Assembly: GCA_020849275.1 (NCBI GenBank) | Contig: JADLGO010000001.1 | Coordinates: 91,910 to 155,909, forward strand | From: Chthonomonadales bacterium | Lineage (GTDB): Bacteria; Armatimonadota; Chthonomonadetes; Chthonomonadales; CAJBBX01 | Direction of reading: 5' to 3' | Length of the DNA: 64,000 bases | Shown here: positions 16,735 to 23,326 of the stretch, in pieces | Layout of the letters: each line of letters opens with the position of its first letter | How positions within the stretch are numbered: the stretch's first letter is position 1 | Translations under genes and position numbers: made by a program | Notes under the pieces: model-generated | What the model saw: only the letters and a program-made list of their open reading frames with translations | What the model was told of the DNA's origin: nothing | Database searches by the model: none

Positions 16735-17838
16735 ATGCCCGGCGTTGACAAGACCAGCCCGCTGCCGCGCTATCTGCAGGCCAAGCGCATCCTCCAGGAC
16801 CGCATCACGCGGGGCCAGTACCGGCCCGGCGGGCGGCTACCGGGCGAGCGCGATCTGGCCGAGGATCTGCGCGTTAGCCAGATGACCGTCAACAAGGCGG
16901 TCCTCGCCCTGGTGGACGACGGGTGGCTCTACCGCGAGCGCGGCCGGGGTACCTTTGTGCGGGAGGGGTTCCGCCCTCCGCTGCCCGCCGTGCTGAGCCT
17001 GGGCGCCGTCGTGCACGTCGGCGGCGAGCGGCCGCTCGAGGACTTCTACCTCGGCTCCCTGTTTCGCGGCATGCAGCACGCGGCGATGGACGAGCCCGTG
17101 AGCCTCTCGCTGCTGCACCTGCCGGCAGAGGGCCTGGCGGAACGCCTGCTCGAGGCGAACCACGACGCGCTTCTGGTGGTCGGCCCGAGCGACTCGGACC
17201 TTCCGGCCCTGCGCCACGTGCGCCGCGAGGGCCGGCGCGTCGCGATGCTAGGGGCCTCCTGGACAGACGCCTGCCTTCCGTTCGTGGACAGCGATAACCG
17301 GGGGGGCGCCGAGGCCGCGATGGAGCACCTGGTATCGCTCCGCCACCGCCTCATCGCGGGAGTGTTCTCGCTGCTGGATACGTGCAACACTCAGGACCGC
17401 ATGCTCGCCTTTCGCCGCGTGCTCGATCACCACGGGCTGCGCATTCCGAGCGCCTGCGTGGTCACCAGTGGCAGCGAGTTCCCGCTGTCCGAGGAGGCGC
17501 GCCGCCAGGTGCGCGCAACCCTTCGCCTGAAGCCGCGGCCGACCGCGTACTTCTGCGGGGGTTACTTCATAGCGTTGGAGGTGATGCGCGCGATCCGCGA
17601 GGATGGCCTGGACGTTCCGGGCGACGTGTCGGTGGTCGGCTTCGACGACCCCGTCTCGGCGTCCCATCTGAATCCGCCGCTCACCACGGTTCGGCAGCCT
17701 CTGGACCAGATGGGCGAGCGGACGGTCCACATGCTGCTGCAGTGGACCAGGACCGGTGAGGAGCCGGCCCACGGGGTGGTCCTGCCGACCCACCTCCTGG
17801 TGCGCGGGTCCAGCGGCCCCGCGCCTCCATCGGACTGA
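16735..17838 (+). CDS. GntR-type DNA-binding domain fused to LacI-type sensor (AraR-like regulator)
   Basis: A 367-aa transcriptional regulator. Residues about 8-75 form a GntR winged helix (YLQAKRILQDRI, RLPGERDLAEDLRVSQMTVN, YRERGRGTFV). Residues about 85-360 are a periplasmic-binding-protein-like sugar sensor, with FDDPVSASHLNPPLTTVRQP near the end, as in LacI. This architecture is known from AraR of Bacillus, which is released from DNA by sugar. The shared operator just upstream and before cassette 1 suggests it controls itself and the pseudopilin genes in response to a carbohydrate. Start ATG at 16735 has a weak ribosome site. Confidence 0.88.
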   Translation: MPGVDKTSPLPRYLQAKRILQDRITRGQYRPGGRLPGERDLAEDLRVSQMTVNKAVLALVDDGWLYRERGRGTFVREGFRPPLPAVLSLGAVVHVGGERPLEDFYLGSLFRGMQHAAMDEPVSLSLLHLPAEGLAERLLEANHDALLVVGPSDSDLPALRHVRREGRRVAMLGASWTDACLPFVDSDNRGGAEAAMEHLVSLRHRLIAGVFSLLDTCNTQDRMLAFRRVLDHHGLRIPSACVVTSGSEFPLSEEARRQVRATLRLKPRPTAYFCGGYFIALEVMRAIREDGLDVPGDVSVVGFDDPVSASHLNPPLTTVRQPLDQMGERTVHMLLQWTRTGEEPAHGVVLPTHLLVRGSSGPAPPSD

Positions 17839-17907
17839 TCCGTCTGGCGAGTCGCCATGCGCCTGGCCGCCCTCGATGCCGCCGGCGCCCGCAAAGGAGA
17901 GAACCAT

Positions 17908-18672
17908 ATGCGACCCATGCCGAAGCGGTCAGCCTTCACGCTGATCGAGCTGCTCGTCGTTATCGCGATCATCGCCATTCTCGCGGCGATCCTGTTCCCG
18001 GTCTTCGCGCAGGCTCGGGAGCGCGCCCGATCCGTGACGTGCCTGTCGAACCAGAAACAGATCGGGCTCGGCACCGCGATGTACGCGCAAGACTATGACG
18101 AGACGCTGCTGTTCCAGCCCTTCCCCGGCTGCATCGACAGCGATCCCAACAAGGCCGTGCTCTACTACCCCGACATGCTCTACCCCTACGTGAAGAGCGC
18201 GCAGCTCTTCAAGGAGCCCGACTACGCCGGCTATCCCTGGTGGATCTACACCTGCTTCATCGGCGCGCCGGGCGCGGCGCCGGGCCTGCAGCAGTCGCCC
18301 AACGTCAAGAGCCTCGACGACTACCACCTGGGGTTCGGCATCAACGAGATGGTGATGTCCGGCTATCTGCGCACCGGCCCGTACTCGCTCGGTGAGCTCG
18401 CGACTCCCGCCGAGCTCGGGCTCTACTCGGACGCGGTCGGCCTCTGGAACAGCTACATCGGCTACTACCTGGATGCTGGCGACGGAGTTCAGAAGACGTA
18501 CTGGCTGAGCAGCGACCAGATCTCCTGGTTCTACGGTCCCCCTCGCCACTTCGACGGGGCGAACTTCGTGTACGCGGATGGGCACGCCAAGTTCAACCGG
18601 GTGACCCTGACCCGCGAGAGCCCGGTTTTCTGGGGCTACTACAAGGTGAAGATCCACCCGTCCGAGCAGTAG
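17908..18672 (+). CDS. DUF1559-like pseudopilin with H-X9-DG motif (cassette 2)
   Basis: A 254-aa paralogue of the 15510 gene. Its prepilin leader [20 protein letters not shown] and the helix up to ARERAR are almost identical to the first copy even at DNA level, while the body differs. The H-X9-DG motif begins at His214 ([12 protein letters not shown]). AAAGGAG precedes the ATG at 17908; the earlier ATG at 17857 lies only 18 bases after the regulator stop and is unlikely. No copy of the 52-bp operator is seen before it, so it is probably read through from the regulator promoter. Confidence 0.86.
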   Translation: MRPMPKRSAFTLIELLVVIAIIAILAAILFPVFAQARERARSVTCLSNQKQIGLGTAMYAQDYDETLLFQPFPGCIDSDPNKAVLYYPDMLYPYVKSAQLFKEPDYAGYPWWIYTCFIGAPGAAPGLQQSPNVKSLDDYHLGFGINEMVMSGYLRTGPYSLGELATPAELGLYSDAVGLWNSYIGYYLDAGDGVQKTYWLSSDQISWFYGPPRHFDGANFVYADGHAKFNRVTLTRESPVFWGYYKVKIHPSEQ

Positions 18673-18696
18673 CCCGCGGCCAAAGGAGCCCTCGGA

Positions 18697-18978
18697 GTGA
18701 AGAAGCAGATATCCCCTGCCGTGGCGATCGTTGTGGTGGTGATCGTGGTGGCCGTGGCGGCGGCTCTCGTGTGGCGGGGCACTCAGAAGTCCATCGCGGT
18801 GCCCGACAAGCCGCCGTCGGGTGAGATCGTGCTGCCGCCGAGCCAGCAGGGGCGACCGATGCCCGGCGGACGGCTCTCGGCGCCCACCTCCGGGCCGACC
18901 GGTTCGCCGGTGCAGCGCGCGCCGGGCATCGGCAGGCCCGACGCCAGCCTGATCCCGCCCAGCCAGCAGGGGCGCTGA
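18697..18978 (+). CDS. Small membrane protein with PPSQ motifs (cassette 2)
   Basis: A 93-aa protein with one N-terminal membrane helix (SPAVAIVVVVIVVAVAAALV) and a Pro/Gly/Ser-rich tail. It carries two copies of a PPSQQGR motif, the second as [13 protein letters not shown] at the very C-terminus, matching the small lipoprotein at 16249. Its head MKKQISPAVA also matches the tiny protein at 25938-26099. Start is GTG at 18697 with AAAGGAG 8 bases upstream. Topology suggests a membrane-anchored tail outside the cytoplasm. No named family recognised; likely partner of the pseudopilin before it. Confidence 0.72.
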   Translation: MKKQISPAVAIVVVVIVVAVAAALVWRGTQKSIAVPDKPPSGEIVLPPSQQGRPMPGGRLSAPTSGPTGSPVQRAPGIGRPDASLIPPSQQGR

Positions 18979-19007
18979 GGGCGCGAGCGGCGCCGGAACG
19001 CGGCTCA

Positions 19008-19045
19008 CCGGGGCGCCGGAGGAGTAACCTCCTCCGGCGCCCCGG
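19008..19045. terminator. Strong hairpin between convergent genes, ending cassette 2
   Basis: Perfect 17-bp stem with a TAAC loop (left arm 19008-19024, right arm 19029-19045), only 30 bases after the small gene and 7 before the stop of the radical SAM gene on the other strand. It could stop transcription both ways. The left arm repeats the cassette 1 terminator arm. Confidence 0.7.
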
Positions 19046-19051
19046 CGCGCG

Positions 19052-20083
19052 CTATCCGTCGTCGCGCTCGTAGATCTCCGCCGGGCCGAGCGTGCCGGGG
19101 AAGTGCGGGCGCAGGAACCGGCGCAGCTCCCAGCACATGCCGCACTTCTGCGGGTAGCCGGGCCTGGGGTGGTAGCCACGGTCCACGGCGAGCTTCAGGA
19201 GCTCTACCGGCCCGCCGGCGTGCAGCGCGTCGACCACCGGGCTGCGGCCGAGGAAGCCGCCGGCCATCAATCGGGGTAGGGGCGTCTCGCGCACGTTGCC
19301 CAGCACGATCCCGCAGCAGGTCTGCACGTTGCCGGCGGGGTCAATGTGGATCTCCCACATCGTCGCAGGGTCGAGCTCCCGTGCGCAGTCTCGGCGGCCG
19401 GCGCCGCCGTGCCATGCGGCGTCGAGCAGGTCGGCCACCGGCCGATCCGGGAAGTGCCGCGCCAGCTCGTCGCCCGCGCGCCCCACGAGCATCGGCGGGT
19501 GTCGGCGGGCGTACTCGGCCAGCCGCTCCGGGTCGCGCCCGATGGCGCGGAGTTCTTCCAGCGCCTCGATCCGCGCCTCTGTGGCCACCACGTTCCTTTC
19601 GCCGAACACCTCCCGCGCAACCCGGATGCAGCGCGCCGTGCGCTCCGGGGGGCAGTGGCGCTGGTGGTAGGGATCGCTGCTGACCAGCAGGCCGGCTACC
19701 CCGGCGTCGCGAAGCGCGGCGAGGCGGTCGCGCGCCACGTCGTCGCGAACGGCGAAGGTGGCGTTGGTCTCGACGAAATGCGGCGCGACGCCCGCGCGCC
19801 CCGCGGCGCGGCAGATGGCGAGGAGCTCGTCCCAGAAGATCATGGCCTCGCCGCCGGCGACGTGCACGATGCGGTCGGTGGCGTGGAGTTGGCGAAGCCA
19901 GGGAACAGCGTCGCGGGTGTGCGTGCGCACGGGCGGCCAGCGGGGGCTGCAGTCGAAGAGGCAGTGGGCGCACGCCAGCGTGCAGCGGTAGGTGAACAGG
20001 AGGCTGGCGACGTGCTTGCGCTCGATCGCCGCGCAGACCCCATCCTCCGCCACTACAACGGAGGCGGGACGCGGGTCACGCAT
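19052..20083 (-). CDS. Radical SAM protein
   Basis: A 343-aa radical SAM enzyme. The cluster motif is CTLACAHC (C-x3-C-x2-C) near residue 35, with VHVAGGEAMIF as the SAM-binding GGE segment. Extra cysteines occur later (VQTCCGIVLGN and QKCGMCWELRRF near the C-terminus), suggesting an auxiliary iron-sulfur site as in SPASM-type enzymes. The start has AGGAG upstream and is 10 bases after the stop of the FAD oxidase gene, so it is the last gene of a three-gene operon. The substrate is unknown; context suggests modification of a sugar, lipid or peptide linked to the DprE1/E2-like pair. Confidence 0.8.
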   Translation of the reverse strand: MRDPRPASVVVAEDGVCAAIERKHVASLLFTYRCTLACAHCLFDCSPRWPPVRTHTRDAVPWLRQLHATDRIVHVAGGEAMIFWDELLAICRAAGRAGVAPHFVETNATFAVRDDVARDRLAALRDAGVAGLLVSSDPYHQRHCPPERTARCIRVAREVFGERNVVATEARIEALEELRAIGRDPERLAEYARRHPPMLVGRAGDELARHFPDRPVADLLDAAWHGGAGRRDCARELDPATMWEIHIDPAGNVQTCCGIVLGNVRETPLPRLMAGGFLGRSPVVDALHAGGPVELLKLAVDRGYHPRPGYPQKCGMCWELRRFLRPHFPGTLGPAEIYERDDG

Positions 20084-20093
20084 GGGCGGGCTC

Positions 20094-21563
20094 CTATCTG
20101 CGCAGCAGGCGGCGATAGAGCTCCGTCTGCAGCGTCTCGTCCGGGTCGCAGGTGCGCTTGAGCGCCAGGAAGGAACGCACGCGCTCCTCGTCCAGGAATG
20201 CGGCCAGGCTCTCGCGCGTGAGCGTGCTGTCCTTGGCGAAGTAGAAGCGCCCGCCGGCCTCCACCACGAGGCGGTCCAACTCGGAGGCGAGCGCCTGTAT
20301 GCGCGCCCGGTTCGTGCGGGTGACGCGGAAATCGAGCGCGAGCGAGTAGCCGTCGAGCGAGTGGGTCATCAGGAACGGGTCGGGCCGATGCCGCTTGAGC
20401 ACTCCGAGGTAGGGCGGAAGCCGGTGGCGCTGAGCGATCCGGATCTGCTCGGCGAACACCGGCTCGGCGCGCGCGGCCGGAATGAAGCTCTGATACTGGA
20501 TCAGGCCGACGGGCCGGTAGGCCCGGTGCCAATCTGGCACGTAATCCAGCAGGAAGGCGAAGCCGGCGTGCGACTCGCGGTGTACGTGGCCGTGGTGGCG
20601 CCAGCCCGAGAGATACCTGGCCGCGTTAACGAGCCGCACGCCGCGGTCGTTGACCAGCGGGCGCATGAAGCGCCACATCAGCGACCTGGGGAGCACGCCA
20701 AGGAAGGTGTCGGGAAGCTCCTGAGAGGCGACGCGCAGCGTCTGCGCGGGCGCCGGGTCGCTTCCCGGGGGCAGGTACCTCGCTTCGTGGACGAGCCCGC
20801 GCCCCAGGGCCGCGCCTCGCGCGAAGCAGTCAACCCAGCCGACCAGGTAATCGGCCGTCGGCGCGCGCTCCCGGAAGACGCCCAACATGTCGCCGAGGCC
20901 GTGGACCGCGATCGGCTCGACGCTCAGGAGGCCGGAGTGCACGCGGTGCAGCGCCAGGGTGAGGCTGGTGAAGCAACCCAGCATGCCGAGCCCACCGATG
21001 GCGGCGTGGAAGAGGTCGGCGTTCTGGGTCCGGCTGCACCGGCGGATGGCGCCGCTCGGCAGCATGAGGTCGAACTCGAGGATGTGGTCGCCGATGGCGC
21101 CGACGCGGAAGTTGTTCTTGCCGTGCACGTTCATTGCGGCGCAGCCGCCGATGGTGGGGTGCATGGTGCCGGGCACCACGCGCGGCCACCAGCCGTCGCC
21201 GATCGTGTGCTGCCAGAGGTCGCCGATGGTGACTCCCGGCTCGACGCGGGCCACGCCGGTCTGCGGGTTCCACTCGAGGATGCGGTCCATCCGCGTGAGG
21301 TCCAGGCATATGTGCTCGGCGCAGAGGGCGGCGTCTCCATAGCTGCGCCCGGATCCGCGCAGTCCCACTCGCAGCCCGCGCGAGCGCGCCAGGGCGAGCG
21401 CCTCCGCCACGCCCTCGGGCGTGGAAGGGCGGTAGACGTGGGACATGACGCTGTCGGCCATGCCCCATGCCCACACGCGCTCCAGGCGGTCCGAGGGCAG
21501 GGGAGGCGCGGCCGCCGCGCGGTCGGCCAGCGCGCTTCGACGGCGCGCGGCGGAGGCGGTCAT
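20094..21563 (-). CDS. FAD-linked oxidase, DprE1-like
   Basis: A 489-aa FAD_binding_4 oxidoreductase with a D-arabinono-lactone-oxidase-type C-terminal half. It resembles DprE1, the oxidase of the decaprenylphosphoryl-ribose 2-epimerase: GLRGSGRSYGDAAL and GTMHPTIGGCAAMNVHGKNN match the FAD-binding region, and HGKN is a DprE1 hallmark. Start ATG at 21563 overlaps the stop of the SDR gene by 4 bases (ATGA), so translation is coupled. Together they could invert C2 of a lipid-linked pentose by oxidation then reduction. That activity is inferred from pairing and motifs. The ORF extension to 22376 is a shadow over the SDR gene. Confidence 0.82.
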   Translation of the reverse strand: MTASAARRRSALADRAAAAPPLPSDRLERVWAWGMADSVMSHVYRPSTPEGVAEALALARSRGLRVGLRGSGRSYGDAALCAEHICLDLTRMDRILEWNPQTGVARVEPGVTIGDLWQHTIGDGWWPRVVPGTMHPTIGGCAAMNVHGKNNFRVGAIGDHILEFDLMLPSGAIRRCSRTQNADLFHAAIGGLGMLGCFTSLTLALHRVHSGLLSVEPIAVHGLGDMLGVFRERAPTADYLVGWVDCFARGAALGRGLVHEARYLPPGSDPAPAQTLRVASQELPDTFLGVLPRSLMWRFMRPLVNDRGVRLVNAARYLSGWRHHGHVHRESHAGFAFLLDYVPDWHRAYRPVGLIQYQSFIPAARAEPVFAEQIRIAQRHRLPPYLGVLKRHRPDPFLMTHSLDGYSLALDFRVTRTNRARIQALASELDRLVVEAGGRFYFAKDSTLTRESLAAFLDEERVRSFLALKRTCDPDETLQTELYRRLLRR

Positions 21564-22309
21564 ATGTTCAGCTTCTGGAAGAGGGCGGAGGGGACGTGGC
21601 GCAGGACGAACATGATGGGGCGCCACTTGCCCGGCACGTAGGCCGTGCCGGTGCGACGCGAGGCCGCGCGCAGGATGCCCTCGGCTGCGCGTTCCGGGCT
21701 GATCAGCAGCGGCTTGCGGTCGACCTGGCGCGTCATCGGCGTGTCGACGGGGCCGGCCTTCACGGTGACGACGGTGACCCCGCGCCGCCCGACGCGGTTG
21801 CGCAGAGCCTCCAGATAGGTGTCCAGGAAGGCCTTGGAGGCGCAGTAGACCGGCATGCCGCGGCGGCCCCGGTCGCCGGCCACCGAGGAGAGGCCGACGA
21901 TCGTGCCGGCCCCGCCGCGCCCGAAGCGCAGCGCGGCCTCGTTGAGCCAGGCTACCGCGCCGAGCGCGTTCACCTCCACGGTGCGTCGGTCCTTCTCGAA
22001 GCTGTACTCGTCCTCGGAGAGGAGGGGCATCACGCCGGCCGCGTAGACCACCAGGTCCAGGCCGCCCAGGTCGCGCGCGATCTGCTGGAAGAGACCGGGC
22101 ACGGCCTCGGCGCAGGTGACGTCGTGGGAGTAGGTGAGGGCACGCGGCTCCCTGGCGGCGTTGATCGCGCTTGCCACCGCGCCGAGCTCGGCCTCGCGCC
22201 GGGCGACCAGGGCGACGCGGCAGCCGCCCTCGGCAAGCCGCCGGGCGATGGCCGCGCCCATGCCGGAGGAGGCGCCGACGACGAGGGCGTACTTCCAGGG
22301 AAAGGTCAT
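21560..22309 (-). CDS. Short-chain dehydrogenase, DprE2-like
   Basis: A 249-aa SDR reductase. Cofactor loop ALVVGASSGMGAAIARRLAE, NALGA, catalytic Ser in VGLSSVAG and the YxxxK pair in YCASKAFLDTY are all present. The C-terminal RAASRRTGTAYVPGKWRP and FQKLNI resemble DprE2, the keto-reductase partner of DprE1. It is the first gene of the operon, before the coupled FAD oxidase and the radical SAM gene, and has its own promoter at 22367-22395. The ATG at 22309 gives the expected SDR start; the ORF track upstream of it is non-coding. Confidence 0.82.
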   Translation of the reverse strand: MTFPWKYALVVGASSGMGAAIARRLAEGGCRVALVARREAELGAVASAINAAREPRALTYSHDVTCAEAVPGLFQQIARDLGGLDLVVYAAGVMPLLSEDEYSFEKDRRTVEVNALGAVAWLNEAALRFGRGGAGTIVGLSSVAGDRGRRGMPVYCASKAFLDTYLEALRNRVGRRGVTVVTVKAGPVDTPMTRQVDRKPLLISPERAAEGILRAASRRTGTAYVPGKWRPIMFVLRHVPSALFQKLNI

Positions 22310-22366
22310 CAGAGTCGCTGCACGGCCGTCGGCGGGGAGTGTCTGCCGGGGGCCGCTCCCGGTCTG

Positions 22367-22395
22367 ATTGTACCATGCCGCCGGCCCGATGTGAA
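22367..22395 (-). promoter_or_regulatory. Promoter of the SDR/oxidase/radical SAM operon
   Basis: Minus strand: TTCACA (22395-22390), 17 bases, TACAAT (22372-22367), with TGG just before the -10 giving an extended -10 form. It points to the SDR ATG at 22309 and lies in the 138-base gap to the divergent isomerase gene. Confidence 0.55.
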
Positions 22396-22447
22396 GGATG
22401 AGCCGGCCGGGCCCGGCGCGCCGGGCAGCCCCGCGAGGAGAGTGGCC

Positions 22448-23317
22448 ATGCGGCTCGCCGCGTTCCCCAAGTGCTACCTGGACGCCCTCTGCGTCGAGCG
22501 CACGATGAGCGTGTTCGATTGGATCGAGCTCGCCCGGGCGCACCTCAAGCCGCTCGGGGTCACCGGCCTGGAGATGTACACGGGTTTCCTGCCCTCGCTG
22601 GACCCGGCGCGCCTCGGCCCGGTGCGAGACGCGCTCGCGGCCGCGGGCTTCGCGATGCCGATGCTTTGCGCCTCGCCGGACTTCACCTGGCCGGACCCGC
22701 GGCGCCGCCGCGCGGCGGTGGAGGAGCACCGGCGGGCCATCGATGCCGCCGCCGCGCTCGGCGCGGTCACCTGCCGCGTGCTCTCGGGCCAGCGCCGCCC
22801 GGAGGTGGGCGAGGCCGAGGGGATCGGCTGGGTGGTGGAGTGCATCGAGGCGCTGCTGCCGCACGCGGCGCGGCGCGGCGTCGTGCTCGCCCTCGAGAAC
22901 CACTTCCGCGATAACTACTGGACCTACCCCGAGTTCGCGCAGCGCGCGGACCGCTTCCGCGCCATCGTGGAGCGCATCGACAGCCCCTGGTTCGGCGTCA
23001 ACTTCGACCCCTCCAACACGCTGCTGGCCGGCGAGGACCCGATCGCGTTGCTGCGCCGCGTGGCTCCCCGTGTGGTGAGCATGCACGCTTCCGACCGGCG
23101 CCCCCGCGAGGGCGTGCGCACCAGCACCGAGAACCTCACCGCCTACGACCAGCTCGTTCACGGCGAGGTCGGCACGGGCCTGATCGACTACGACGCGGTG
23201 TTCGGCATCCTGCGGGAAGCGGGATTCGATGGCTGGGTATCGATCGAGGACGGCGTGGATGGGATCGAGGAGCTGAAGCGCTCCGCCCGGTTCCTCGTCG
23301 CCAGGATGGGTATCTGA
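22448..23317 (+). CDS. Sugar phosphate isomerase/epimerase (TIM barrel)
   Basis: A 289-aa xylose-isomerase-like TIM barrel. Barrel and metal motifs: VTGLEMYTGFLPS, VVLALENHFRDNYW, WFGVNFDPSNTLLAGEDP, RVVSMHASDRRP and DGWVSIEDGVDG. The Glu, Asp, His and Glu ligands occur in the usual order. AGGAGA precedes the ATG at 22448; the in-frame ORF that starts at 21467 is antisense to the oxidase and SDR genes and not real. It is divergent from the SDR operon and only distantly similar to the isomerase at 3816. Substrate unknown. Confidence 0.85.
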   Translation: MRLAAFPKCYLDALCVERTMSVFDWIELARAHLKPLGVTGLEMYTGFLPSLDPARLGPVRDALAAAGFAMPMLCASPDFTWPDPRRRRAAVEEHRRAIDAAAALGAVTCRVLSGQRRPEVGEAEGIGWVVECIEALLPHAARRGVVLALENHFRDNYWTYPEFAQRADRFRAIVERIDSPWFGVNFDPSNTLLAGEDPIALLRRVAPRVVSMHASDRRPREGVRTSTENLTAYDQLVHGEVGTGLIDYDAVFGILREAGFDGWVSIEDGVDGIEELKRSARFLVARMGI

Positions 23318-23326
23318 GCGCGGCCC

